Part shown: positions 46,778-54,767 of the stretch, piece by piece | How the letters are laid out: the number at the start of each line of letters is the position of its first letter | How positions within the stretch are numbered: position 1 is the stretch's first letter | Assembly: GCA_963777355.1 (NCBI GenBank) | Contig: CAVZQK010000026.1 | Coordinates: forward strand, 247,984 to 311,983 | Direction of reading: 5' to 3' | DNA from: DATJHM01 sp963777355 | Lineage (GTDB): Bacteria; Chloroflexota; Ktedonobacteria; Ktedonobacterales; Ktedonobacteraceae | DNA length: 64,000 bases | Position numbers and translations under genes: made by a program | Notes under the pieces: generated by a model | Seen by the model: the letters and a program-made list of their open reading frames with translations, nothing else | Told to the model about the DNA's origin: nothing | Databases searched by the model: none

Positions 46778-47947
46778 ATGGCGACACTGCGTGAAGCTGT
46801 CATTGTAGATGCTGTTCGTACTCCTGTAGGTCGTCGAAATGGACGCTTGAAGGGCTGGCACCCGGTTGATTTGCAGGCAGAGCTGCTTGCGGCTCTGGTG
46901 AAACGTGTCGGTTTAGACCCATCGTTAATCGATGATGTAATTATTGGTTGTGTGAGCCAGGTAGGTGAGCAGGGTCTGAATATTGCTCGAAATGCAGTGC
47001 TTGCCGCTGGTTTCCCTGAATCTGTCCCTGGAACGACTGTGGACCGCCAATGTGGTTCGAGTCAGCAGGCCATCCACTTTGCCGCCCAGGGCGTGCTCAG
47101 TGGCGCATATGATATTGCGATTGCCGGGGGCGTAGAGTCAATGACCAGAATCCCGCTCGGCTCGAATGCTCAGGGACCCGGTGTGCCCTATGGCCCACGT
47201 ATGATTGCCCGCTACGACGATAAGCTTGTGCACCAGGGGATTAGCGCAGATCTTATCGCGAAGAAATGGGAGATCAGTCGCGAGGAGCTGGATGCCTATA
47301 GTCTGGAGAGCCATCGCCGCGCCGCTCGCGCCACCGCAGAGGGCCGCTTTACCTCGCAGATTATCCCAATTCAGGTTCAGAATGAAGATGGTTCAAATGC
47401 TTTATTTGAGCATGACGAGGGGATACGACCTGATACCAGCCTGGAGAAACTTGCCTCTCTCAAACCAGCCTTCAAGCCCGATGGTCTGATTACCGCCGGC
47501 AATTCTTCGCAGATCAGCGATGGTGCCTCGGCAGTTTTGATTATGGAGCGAACAGTTGCCGAACGACTTGGACTTAAACCGCGTGCTCGCTTTGTCTCAT
47601 TTGCTGTAGCGGGCGATAATCCTATCTTTATGCTTACCGCACCTATTCCCGCCACGCGTAAAGCCCTGGCGAAATCGGGCCTCAGCCTGGAACAGATGGA
47701 CCTGGTTGAGATCAATGAAGCCTTTGCTAGCGTCGTTCTGGCCTGGGAACGTGAACTGCACGCCGACCCGGCAAAAGTCAATGTGAACGGCGGAGCCATC
47801 GCCATCGGCCATCCTCTAGGAGCGTCCGGAGCGCGTCTGACCACCGTCCTCCTCAACGAACTGGAGCGTACCAATGGCCACTATGGTCTACAAACCATCT
47901 GCGAAGGTGGCGGACTCTCCAATGCCATGATTATCGAACGCCTTTAG
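46778..47947 (+). CDS. thiolase (acetyl-CoA C-acyltransferase)
   Basis: 389 aa, normal thiolase-II length. The nucleophile is Cys92 in DRQCGSSQQAIH. The C-terminal catalytic set is present: NEAFA, GGAIAIGHPLGASGAR (His) and ICEGGGLSNA (Cys). It condenses or cleaves acyl-CoAs; whether it is biosynthetic (acetoacetyl-CoA) or degradative (beta-oxidation) cannot be decided. No other fatty-acid genes are adjacent. I choose the ATG at 46778, 8 bases after AGGAGG; an in-frame upstream start at 46760 would overlap that site. It has its own terminator-like hairpin. Confidence 0.93.
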   Translation: MATLREAVIVDAVRTPVGRRNGRLKGWHPVDLQAELLAALVKRVGLDPSLIDDVIIGCVSQVGEQGLNIARNAVLAAGFPESVPGTTVDRQCGSSQQAIHFAAQGVLSGAYDIAIAGGVESMTRIPLGSNAQGPGVPYGPRMIARYDDKLVHQGISADLIAKKWEISREELDAYSLESHRRAARATAEGRFTSQIIPIQVQNEDGSNALFEHDEGIRPDTSLEKLASLKPAFKPDGLITAGNSSQISDGASAVLIMERTVAERLGLKPRARFVSFAVAGDNPIFMLTAPIPATRKALAKSGLSLEQMDLVEINEAFASVVLAWERELHADPAKVNVNGGAIAIGHPLGASGARLTTVLLNELERTNGHYGLQTICEGGGLSNAMIIERL

Positions 47948-47956
47948 CCTGAAGTG

Positions 47957-48002
47957 GATGCTGGTGGACCCCAATCCGCTGATTAGGTGTTCCACCAGCA
48001 TC
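47957..48002 (+). terminator. hairpin after thiolase gene
   Basis: GATGCTGGTGGA (47957-47968) pairs perfectly with TCCACCAGCATC (47991-48002) over a 22-base loop. A T-tract is lacking, so termination efficiency is uncertain. Confidence 0.65.
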
Positions 48003-48222
48003 TGTTATCTGATCTACGAGTTACTTCAGCAAAATCTGGTACGGTAGAAACATTTGCATGCTATGCTTTCTTTCCTCTTTATACTTCTCTATATGATAAA
48101 GACAATTATTAAGACTTGTTTTCTTCTCAGGTGAATATGAGTCTTACATATAAACTTTATAGCGCTTCATAAAATTGTGTCTAGCATGTAATATAGAAAT
48201 AAATTGTGTTTAGGGGTGAAAT

Positions 48223-49134
48223 ATGAGTGTACCAGACTTCCAGAGTCTTATGCTTCCTCTTCTAAGAGCTACATCTGATGGGAATGAGCATACACTAGGG
48301 GAAATTATAGAGCTTCTAGCTCAACAACTCAACCTCAGTGAGGAAGATCGAAACGAACTATTGCCTAGTGGTAGGCAACGCAAATTTGATAATCGTGTCA
48401 ATTGGGCACGTACCTATCTTGGCAAGACACTCCTCTTGATGAATACTGGTAGGTCCAAATTTAGGATAACGGATCGAGGTTTTAATGTATTAAAAGATAA
48501 TCCCATTCAGATTAATATAAAATTTCTTGCCCAATTTCCTGAATTTCTTGCTTTAAGAGATGGTAGGGCAAATGGAGAAATAGAGACGCCCCAAGAAATT
48601 ATTGAGAAAACAAGTCAGACACCTCAAGAAATTTTGGAGGTGAGCTATCAAAGTTTAAGAAGAGCTTTAGCACAAGAAATACTTGAACGGATAAAGAATA
48701 GTCCACCCAAGTTCTTTGAAAGTCTCGTCGTTGATCTTCTTATCGCAATGGGATATGGTGGATCAAGAAAAGATGCGGGGCAGGCTGTTGGTAAGCTGGA
48801 GATGGGGGAATAGATGGTATCATTAAGGAAGATAAATTAGGTCTGGATGCTATTTATTTGCAAGCGAAGAGATGGGAAGGGACGGTATCCAGACCCATTG
48901 TGCAGGGCTTTGCTGGAGCGCTTATTGGTCGTAAGGCAGAAAAGGGGTTTTCATTACTACCTCAGACTTTTCTCAGCAAGCTATTGACTATGCTAACAGT
49001 GCTGATAACCTGAAAATAATTTTGATAAATGGAGAGCAACTTGCTCAATTTATGATGATTATGATGTGGGAGTTACAGAGGAGTCAAGGTATATCATAAA
49101 AAAGATAGACCTTGACTACTTCAGCGAAGAATAG
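48223..49134 (+). pseudogene. mrr: Mrr-type restriction endonuclease, broken by three single-base deletions
   Basis: Type IV (modification-dependent) restriction enzyme. The intact first 196 residues hold the winged-helix Mrr_N domain (FQSLMLPLLRATSDGNEHT; FDNRVNWARTYLGK) and the start of the nuclease domain (SLVVDLLIAMGYGGSRKDAG). One base is missing near 48795 (restored: GDGGIDGIIKEDKLGLD, with the catalytic Asp), one near 48947 (restored: VFITTSDFSQQAIDYA) and one near 49055 (restored: YDVGVTEESRYIIKKIDL). QAKRW, which carries the catalytic QxK, lies in the middle piece. With the three bases restored the gene is full length to the stop at 49132-49134. AT-rich compared with the flanks. Confidence 0.88.
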
Positions 49135-49217
49135 AGCTTTGACAAATTTCCCCTCTTTTGCAGATTAAGATATCGACATATGTATACTTCATACACAGAG
49201 GAACTGTCGAAGTACAC

Positions 49218-49247
49218 TTGACAGCCTGTCGCTCCATTGGGTATACT
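49218..49247 (+). promoter_or_regulatory. sigma-70-type promoter of the met operon leader
   Basis: TTGACA at 49218-49223 and TATACT at 49242-49247, spaced 18 bases. Transcription would begin near 49254, giving a leader of about 600 bases before metX that includes both RNA switches. It is the best -35/-10 pair in this region. Confidence 0.75.
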
Positions 49248-49316
49248 TTTCGCAAAGAAGCAGCTACTGATCATGTAGCGCCGCACATGAAAAACACACA
49301 TACGCAGTGTAAACTG

Positions 49317-49468
49317 CTCTCATCCAGAGGGTGGAGGGAAACGGCCCTGTGAAGCCCGGCAACCCGCTTGCAATGTTGCATTGCAGGGTGCCAATTCCGG
49401 CGGATTATAACATCCGCAAGATGAGGGGATTGCGCAAAGCAGCCTGACCCCTGATGAAGGGGTTTTTT
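49317..49468 (+). promoter_or_regulatory. SAM-I (S-box) riboswitch with intrinsic terminator
   Basis: The aptamer at 49317-49426 contains the conserved core in order: CAGAGGGTGGAGGGA, CGGCCCTGTGAAGCCCGGCA, GGGTGCCAATTCC and a final GATGAG. P1 pairs CTCATC (49319-49324) with GATGAG (49420-49425). The downstream hairpin ACCCCT-GATGA-AGGGGT with TTTTTT (49447-49468) is an intrinsic terminator. By family rule, bound S-adenosylmethionine stabilises P1, favours the terminator and switches the operon off. It lies just after a sigma-70-like promoter and before a T-box in the same leader, ahead of metX. Confidence 0.93.
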
Positions 49469-49509
49469 GTTATCTTGCGTAAGGTGTCACAAATACACGA
49501 ACGACAAAT

Positions 49510-49821
49510 AACTGTGATAGGGAAGAGTACACACCCGGAGCGGCTACAGCAAGTTGACGAAGATGAGAAGGTCAGCGCCGTACCAGTGTCGAAGATGGCC
49601 CTTGAGTTGCAAGTCGAAAACCTGCGAGGCGAGTAGACTGTGCCGTGTGGTTTCGTTATCAACCGGAGTGTTGCCTGCTCTTGAAAGACCGCTTGATGTC
49701 CTCACGTCGCGGTCGGGGCTCTGCGCGACACTTATAAAGGTTGGTGCCGTGAGGCGCTGACAAACCAGGGTGGTACCGCGATGACGTTTTACCCCTCGCC
49801 CCTGTAGGGTGAGGGTTTTTT
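49510..49821 (+). promoter_or_regulatory. T-box riboswitch, methionine-specific by its specifier codon
   Basis: The T-box sequence AGGGTGGTACCGCG is at 49767-49780. The terminator CCCTCGCCC with GGGTGAGGG and T6 is at 49793-49821. Stem I begins near 49515 with ATAGGGAAGAGTA (GA/K-turn and AGTA S-turn). The proposed specifier loop is bounded by AGGG/CCCT and CAC/GTG helices, and its 3' strand reads CGAAGATGG. That places ATG at 49595-49597 followed by a purine, matching uncharged tRNA-Met. The anti-acceptor UGGU would pair with a tRNA ending ACCA, again consistent with tRNA-Met. Uncharged tRNA turns the operon on. The specifier assignment is by hand pairing. Confidence 0.9.
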
Positions 49822-49857
49822 GTTCCAATTTTTTCAAGCCGGGAAGGAGCGGACAAT

Positions 49858-51021
49858 ATGGTGGCTCAGATAGAGCGATCAATCGGGGTTCGTCCCTCGT
49901 TCAACAAACAACATTCTACGCATCGTGTGTCCAGCTATACTTTAGAGCGTATGCCATTGCAAAGTGGGACGATATTTGGTCCCGTGACGCTTGCTTATGA
50001 GACCTGGGGCACGCTCAATGCGGCTGGCGATAATGCCATTCTGGTTACCCACGCTTTAACAGGCAGTGCTCATGCTTATGATCCGGAGCAGCCCGATGAT
50101 CCAAAAGTGGCCTGGTGGAATCCGCTCATAGGGCCGGGCCGCCCTATTGATACGTCGCGCTACTTTGTGGTCTGCTCTAACGTTCTGGGTGGTTGTGCCG
50201 GAAGTACCGGCCCTGCCTCTCTTGATCCGCGCACCCAGACACGTTACGGCCTGCGTTTTCCCGTGGTGACGATTCGGGATATGGTACGCGCCCAGCATGG
50301 CCTGGTAGAGCATCTGGGTATTCGTCAACTGGCGATGGTAATTGGTGGCTCTATTGGCGGTCAGCAGGCGCTAGAGTGGGCTGTGAGCTATCCCGAACTG
50401 GTGCAAAAGGTGGCGGTGATTGCTGCTACTAGTTCTGTCTCCGCTCAGGCTATCGCCTTTAATGAAGTGGCACGTCAGGCTATTATGCTCGATCCTGCGT
50501 GGCAATGTGGAGAGTATCTGCCGGGCCAGGGACCTGCTACTGGTCTTGCTGTTGCACGTATGCTAGCAATGATTACGTATCAGAGCGAAGAGGTGATGGA
50601 GCAGCGTTTTGGCCGCAATCCAGCTCGTTGTACGACGATCCCTTCGCCGACGCATAATCCAGATCTCGCCACGCGCTTCGATGTCGAGGGCTATCTCTAT
50701 TATCAGGGTGATGCTCTCGCTCGCCGCTTCGATGCGAATAGTTATCTCTACATCAGTCGCGCGATGGACCTGTTTGATATCAGTGAAGGGTATCTTTCCT
50801 GGGAGGACGCATTGGGCCGCATCAAGAGTAAAGCGTTATTTGTAGGTATTCGTTCAGATTTTCTCTTTCCGGCAGCGCATGTGCGCCGTCTGGCCGAACA
50901 GGTTCGCTCTTTGGGTGGCGATGCTACCTATATCGAGTTGGATTCTCCTCATGGTCATGATGCCTTCTTGAAAGAGTGGGATCAGATGGCCGAGGCATTA
51001 AATCAATGGCAAGCAAGCTAG
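49858..51021 (+). CDS. metX: homoserine O-acetyltransferase
   Basis: Alpha/beta-hydrolase acyltransferase that makes O-acetylhomoserine from homoserine and acetyl-CoA, the first committed step of direct-sulfhydrylation methionine synthesis. 387 aa. Landmarks: LAYETWGTLN, THALTGSAHA, GPGRPIDTSRYFVVC, SNVLGGCAGSTGP, nucleophile elbow GGSIGGQQALEW (Ser near 165), LFVGIRSDFLFP (Asp) and PHGHDAFL (His). It could act as a succinyltransferase, since MetX specificity is hard to read, but the partner MetY supports the acetyl route. AAGGAG lies 10 bases before the ATG. First gene of the operon controlled by the SAM-I riboswitch and T-box. Confidence 0.95.
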   Translation: MVAQIERSIGVRPSFNKQHSTHRVSSYTLERMPLQSGTIFGPVTLAYETWGTLNAAGDNAILVTHALTGSAHAYDPEQPDDPKVAWWNPLIGPGRPIDTSRYFVVCSNVLGGCAGSTGPASLDPRTQTRYGLRFPVVTIRDMVRAQHGLVEHLGIRQLAMVIGGSIGGQQALEWAVSYPELVQKVAVIAATSSVSAQAIAFNEVARQAIMLDPAWQCGEYLPGQGPATGLAVARMLAMITYQSEEVMEQRFGRNPARCTTIPSPTHNPDLATRFDVEGYLYYQGDALARRFDANSYLYISRAMDLFDISEGYLSWEDALGRIKSKALFVGIRSDFLFPAAHVRRLAEQVRSLGGDATYIELDSPHGHDAFLKEWDQMAEALNQWQAS

Positions 51022-51168
51022 TTTTTCAGTACCCTCAAGCGGGCCGAGAAAGAATACCCCTTCTACCGTCACTGAGGAGGAATCATACACCAGGAAAAAC
51101 GAAAAGGTCAAGTGGAGATGCACTAGGATGTGGCTGATATACACTCAGGCATGTTCCAAATTAATCAG

Positions 51169-51192
51169 GTAGGGGCGCGGCTTGTCTGCGCC
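51169..51192 (+). repeat. short dispersed repeat, copy 1
   Basis: GTAGGGGCGCGGCTTGTCTG followed by CGCC, in the metX-metY gap. It closely resembles a second copy 64 bases on, and its first 9 bases recur in the copy after lysC. Part of a GTAGGGGC-type intergenic repeat family. Confidence 0.6.
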
Positions 51193-51232
51193 AGGTTTTC
51201 CCCCATGATGGTGGAACAGCACCTATCATTAT

Positions 51233-51257
51233 CTAGGGGCGTGGTTTGTCTACGCTC
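51233..51257 (+). repeat. short dispersed repeat, copy 2
   Basis: CTAGGGGCGTGGTTTGTCTA followed by CGCTC. It differs from copy 1 mainly by C/T transitions and lies just before the metY ribosome-binding site (AAAGGAG). Confidence 0.6.
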
Positions 51258-51271
51258 AAAGGAGATTCCAA

Positions 51272-52597
51272 ATGGCACTCAATAGTAATCGTAGCTACGG
51301 TTTTGAAACACTTTCTTTGCACGCAGGCCAGGAGACGGCAGATAGCGCCACCAATGCCAGGGCGGTTCCTATTTATCAAACCTCTTCATATGTTTTTGAC
51401 AGCCCTGAACATGCTGCTAACCTGTTTGCCCTGAAACAATTTGGCAATATCTATACCCGCATTATGAATCCAACACAAGATGCTTTTGAGCGCCGTATCG
51501 CAGCTCTGGAGGGGGGCGTTGGAGCTCTGGCAACTAGCTCCGGGCAGGCCGCTGAGACGCTGGCAATTCTCAATATTGCTCAAGCGGGCGATGAAATAGT
51601 CTCTTCTGCCAGCCTCTATGGTGGCACCTATAACCTTTTCCATTATACGTTTCCTAAACTGGGCATTACGACGCGTTTTGTGGATAGCCGTGATCCTGAA
51701 AACTTTCGGGCGGCAATCAATGAGCATACAAAAGCGATCTACGCCGAAATTCTGGGCAATCCACGCCTGGATACTCTGGATATTCGTGCCGTAGCGGATA
51801 TTGCCCATGAACATGGTCTGCCTCTGATTATCGATAGTACCCTGGCAACTCCCTATCTCGTTCAGCCTTTAAAGCATGGGGCTGATATCGTGGTGCATTC
51901 CGCGACGAAATTTATTGGCGGTCACGGTACCTCAATCGGGGGCGTGATCGTCGATGGGGGCAAATTCGATTGGGCCGCCAGTGGCCGCTTCCCTGGCCTG
52001 GTTGAGCCTGATCCTTCGTATCATGGTGTGCGTTATGTTGAAGCTCTGGGCCCGATTGCGTATATTATTAAAGCACGTGTTCAGCTCTTACGCGACCTGG
52101 GTCCGGCAATCACGCCTTTCAATTCCTGGCTTTTCTTACAAGGTCTGGAGACGCTGCCTCTGCGTATGGAGCGCCACAGCCAGAATGCTCAACGCATTGC
52201 AGAGTTCCTGGAGAGCCATCCAGCGGTCTCCTGGGTCAATTATCCCGGCTTAAAGAGCCATCCGCAGCATGAACTGGCGGCGAAATACTTTACGCATGGC
52301 TTTGGCGCAATTATCGGCTTTGGTATTAAGGGTGGCCTGGAAGCTGGCAAACAGCTCATTCGCCATATCGAACTCTTCTCGCATCTGGCAAACGTTGGTG
52401 ATGCCAAGTCCTTGATTATTCATCCGGCCAGCACAACCCATTCTCAGTTGACGACTGAAGAGCAGGTTGAGACGGGAGTCACGCCCGATTTCATTCGTCT
52501 CTCGATAGGTCTGGAGACCATCGATGATCTGATCGATGACCTGGATCAGGCCTTGCAAGCGGCGGTTACCGAAGCCGGTGAAACGATCAACGCGTAA
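51272..52597 (+). CDS. metY: O-acetylhomoserine sulfhydrylase (aminocarboxypropyltransferase)
   Basis: PLP-dependent Cys/Met-metabolism enzyme that converts O-acetylhomoserine and sulfide to homocysteine. 441 aa. Landmarks: FETLSLHAGQE at the start, YTRIMNPTQDAFERR, SSGQAAETLAIL, IIDSTLATPYLVQPLKHGAD, and HSATKFIGGHGTSIGG, where the Lys forms the Schiff base. The length (over 420) and the insertion fit MetY rather than MetB/MetC. It follows metX by 250 bases in the same direction, with AAAGGAG before the ATG. No separate riboswitch is seen in that gap, so it probably shares the upstream leader control. Confidence 0.94.
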   Translation: MALNSNRSYGFETLSLHAGQETADSATNARAVPIYQTSSYVFDSPEHAANLFALKQFGNIYTRIMNPTQDAFERRIAALEGGVGALATSSGQAAETLAILNIAQAGDEIVSSASLYGGTYNLFHYTFPKLGITTRFVDSRDPENFRAAINEHTKAIYAEILGNPRLDTLDIRAVADIAHEHGLPLIIDSTLATPYLVQPLKHGADIVVHSATKFIGGHGTSIGGVIVDGGKFDWAASGRFPGLVEPDPSYHGVRYVEALGPIAYIIKARVQLLRDLGPAITPFNSWLFLQGLETLPLRMERHSQNAQRIAEFLESHPAVSWVNYPGLKSHPQHELAAKYFTHGFGAIIGFGIKGGLEAGKQLIRHIELFSHLANVGDAKSLIIHPASTTHSQLTTEEQVETGVTPDFIRLSIGLETIDDLIDDLDQALQAAVTEAGETINA

Positions 52598-52648
52598 TTT
52601 CTGCCATCTTTGACACGGTGGAATCTCTTTTTATCTCTTGAATTGATT

Positions 52649-52676
52649 GATCGAAGCTGCTATGGTAGCTTCGATC
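52649..52676. other. perfect 10-bp hairpin between metY and lysC
   Basis: GATCGAAGCT (52649-52658), 8-base loop, AGCTTCGATC (52667-52676). No T-tract follows, so it is not an obvious terminator. It may be an RNA-processing or partial-attenuation site, or an operator. Confidence 0.6.
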
Positions 52677-52740
52677 AGAGCGTTCTGAAGATTGGGTATG
52701 CCTTATCTTTTAGTGATAGTGAAATTTTGGGGTTGGTGCT

Positions 52741-54214
52741 ATGCAGCGTAATGTCAGTGTTTTAAAGTTTGGTGGGACTTCTGTCGGTAGTAGTGAACGT
52801 ATTTGCCGTGTTGCCTCGATTATTCAGCAGAATCTTCAGGATACTCCTGCTACCTTTCCTGTTGTGGTTGTCTCTGCTATGTCCGGCGTGACCAATCAGC
52901 TTTTGCGTATTGCGCGCCTGGCCTGTGCTCAGAGTAAAGAAGAATATAATCAGGAGCTCATTTCTCTCCGCCAGAGACATCTGACAACTGCGATTGAGGT
53001 CGTCTCTCATGCAGAGGAATGTCTCGTTCTGCAAGATCAGTTGGAGATTGCTCTTCAGAGTCTCTCACAGGATGTAGAAGCGTTACGCGCCGCCGCAGAA
53101 GAGGGTCAGGATGTGGCTTTACGCACCGCTGCGGTTGCTGCCTGGGGTGAACGGCTCTCTGTGCTTCTGGTTGCCGCTGCTACCTGCGATTTAGGTGTGC
53201 CCGCGGAGCCAGTGCGCCAGGAGATCATTATTACTACTCATCCAAAGACTGATCCGACGCAACCCTTCGGCGTGGTGGTCGGTGCCGAGCCTTTGAATGA
53301 GGAGACACGTGTGAATGCTCAGGCCCTGGTGCGCCCTCTGGTTGAGCGCGCTATTGTGCCGATTGCCGCCGGTTTTATGGGTCGTACGGTGACTGGCTTT
53401 GTTACAACGCTTGGTCGCAATGGCTCTGATTATTCGGCAACAGTAATCGGCGCGGCTCTGGATTGTGTTGAGGTCACGATTTATACTGACGTTGATGGCG
53501 TTTTGACTGCCGATCCTCGTCAGGTTCCTAACGCTCGTTTGCTGCCAAACCTTTCGTATGCTGAAGCGGCACGGCTCTCCTGGTTTGGTGCGAAGGTCCT
53601 GCATCCCCGCACGCTGATTCCTATCGCGCACCGCAATATTCCTGTCCGTGTGCGCAATTCGTTCCGTCCACATATTCGCGGGACTGTGGTTGGTCCGGTG
53701 AAAGAAGCGAGCGGGGCGCGAGCGATTACGACCCGCCGTAATCTGGCCCTGATTACTGTAGAAAGCACCGATCTCTTTTGGGGCTCCTGAAAATGCCGGA
53801 CAGGTTTTTGCCCTGGCTGCCCGCGCCGATGCAGCTCCGGTGGCGATCTGCTCTTCTTCCGGTCACCACCTCTCGTTTATGGTTGAGGAAAAAGCCGCCG
53901 ATTCGATCATTGCTCTGTTACAGCACGATATGGGCGATTGGACGGTGCGCTGTCGCCGTGGTCTGGCCGCGTGTGCCTGTATCGGGTCTGGCTTTACCTC
54001 CGAGGCCACAAGTCCCGCACGTGCAACTACAGCTCTTGCCCATGAACATATTCCTGTGATCACTCAGGGTTCTTCTGAATTGGGGATTACCCTGATTGTT
54101 TCAGAGAAAGATGCGGAAAAGGCGCTGCGCTGTTTGCATCGTGATTTGATTGCTCCTGTTATCCCTTTGGTGCGCCATTCGCACAAAGAGAAAACAACAA
54201 AGGTTGCAAGGTAG
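52741..54214 (+). CDS. lysC: aspartate kinase (one apparent frameshift before the ACT domains)
   Basis: Phosphorylates aspartate, the first step to lysine, threonine and methionine. Catalytic domain: VLKFGGTSVGSSERI at the start, then TLGRNGSDYSATVIGAAL and IYTDVDGVLTADPR. The C-terminal ACT region starts ALITVESTDLF and stops at 53790 because of TTTTGGGG. Removing one T of 53776-53779 restores GAPENAGQVFALAARADA, VAICSSSGHHLSFMVEE and the second ACT repeat to the stop at 54214. Monofunctional, about 490 aa once restored. The lesion is in a homopolymer in an essential gene, so I regard it as a sequence error. It belongs to the met operon; DinB and asd follow. Confidence 0.9.
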
Positions 54215-54246
54215 GGGCGTAGCTGTCTCTATCCAGCAGCCCCTAC
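54211..54246. repeat. GTAGGGGC hairpin repeat, copy 3, overlapping the lysC stop
   Basis: GTAGGGGC (54211-54218) and GCCCCTAC (54239-54246) are perfect inverted arms around about 20 bases. The lysC stop codon TAG is made by the first bases of the repeat. It resembles the copies upstream of metY, but here both arms are present. Confidence 0.65.
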
Positions 54247-54259
54247 AATCAGGAGGGAT

Positions 54260-54730
54260 ATGGTTTTAAGAACCGAACGCATCGATAATCTGCTTTCGCG
54301 TCTTGCCACTATTCCGGCGCGAATTGCAGAGATTGTCACTGGACGGAGCAGTGATGTTTTACGTTCTTCCTCTTCTCAAGAAGAGTGGTCTGCTTTGCAA
54401 ATTCTGGCCCATCTGCGGGCAAGTGATGATATTATTACTCCGCGTGTGTATGGCATTCTTGTAAGGGATGAGCCGACGTTTTTGGCTTTTGATGAACGAC
54501 GTTGGGCGGATGTGGCGAGGTATATGTATCTTGAATTTCATACCTCTCTTCAACTCTTCGCTCTGCGTCGCAATGAACTGGTACAGGTGTTGCGTCAGCT
54601 CTCGCTCAAAGATTGGGAGCGCAGCGGTATCCACGAGGTTCATGGACCACAGACTGTCTTTGCTATCCTGACAGCAGTAGTGGAGCACGAAGAGGAACAT
54701 TGTGCTCAGTTAAGCGCGATCTATCGCTAG
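54260..54730 (+). CDS. DinB-family (DfsB-like) four-helix protein
   Basis: 156 aa, with DinB-like helices and the expected His-rich metal triad: EWSALQILAHLRASD near the N-terminus and VEHEEEHCAQLSAIYR at the end, plus a central helix (WADVARYMYLEF). The DinB superfamily includes thiol S-transferases using mycothiol or bacillithiol and metal-binding enzymes of unknown role. It lies between lysC and asd with short gaps (45 and 37 bases) and AGGAGGGA before the ATG, so it is cotranscribed with the aspartate pathway. A thiol-linked function near methionine synthesis is plausible, not shown. Confidence 0.82.
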   Translation: MVLRTERIDNLLSRLATIPARIAEIVTGRSSDVLRSSSSQEEWSALQILAHLRASDDIITPRVYGILVRDEPTFLAFDERRWADVARYMYLEFHTSLQLFALRRNELVQVLRQLSLKDWERSGIHEVHGPQTVFAILTAVVEHEEEHCAQLSAIYR

Positions 54731-54767
54731 TGGTCTGCTGAGCGTTAAATGTGAAGGAAACTATGAG

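Noticed and set aside
53771..53790. Programmed frameshift in lysC
   Set aside because: Many unrelated genes here show the same one-base homopolymer defects, so an error is more economical than a programmed event.
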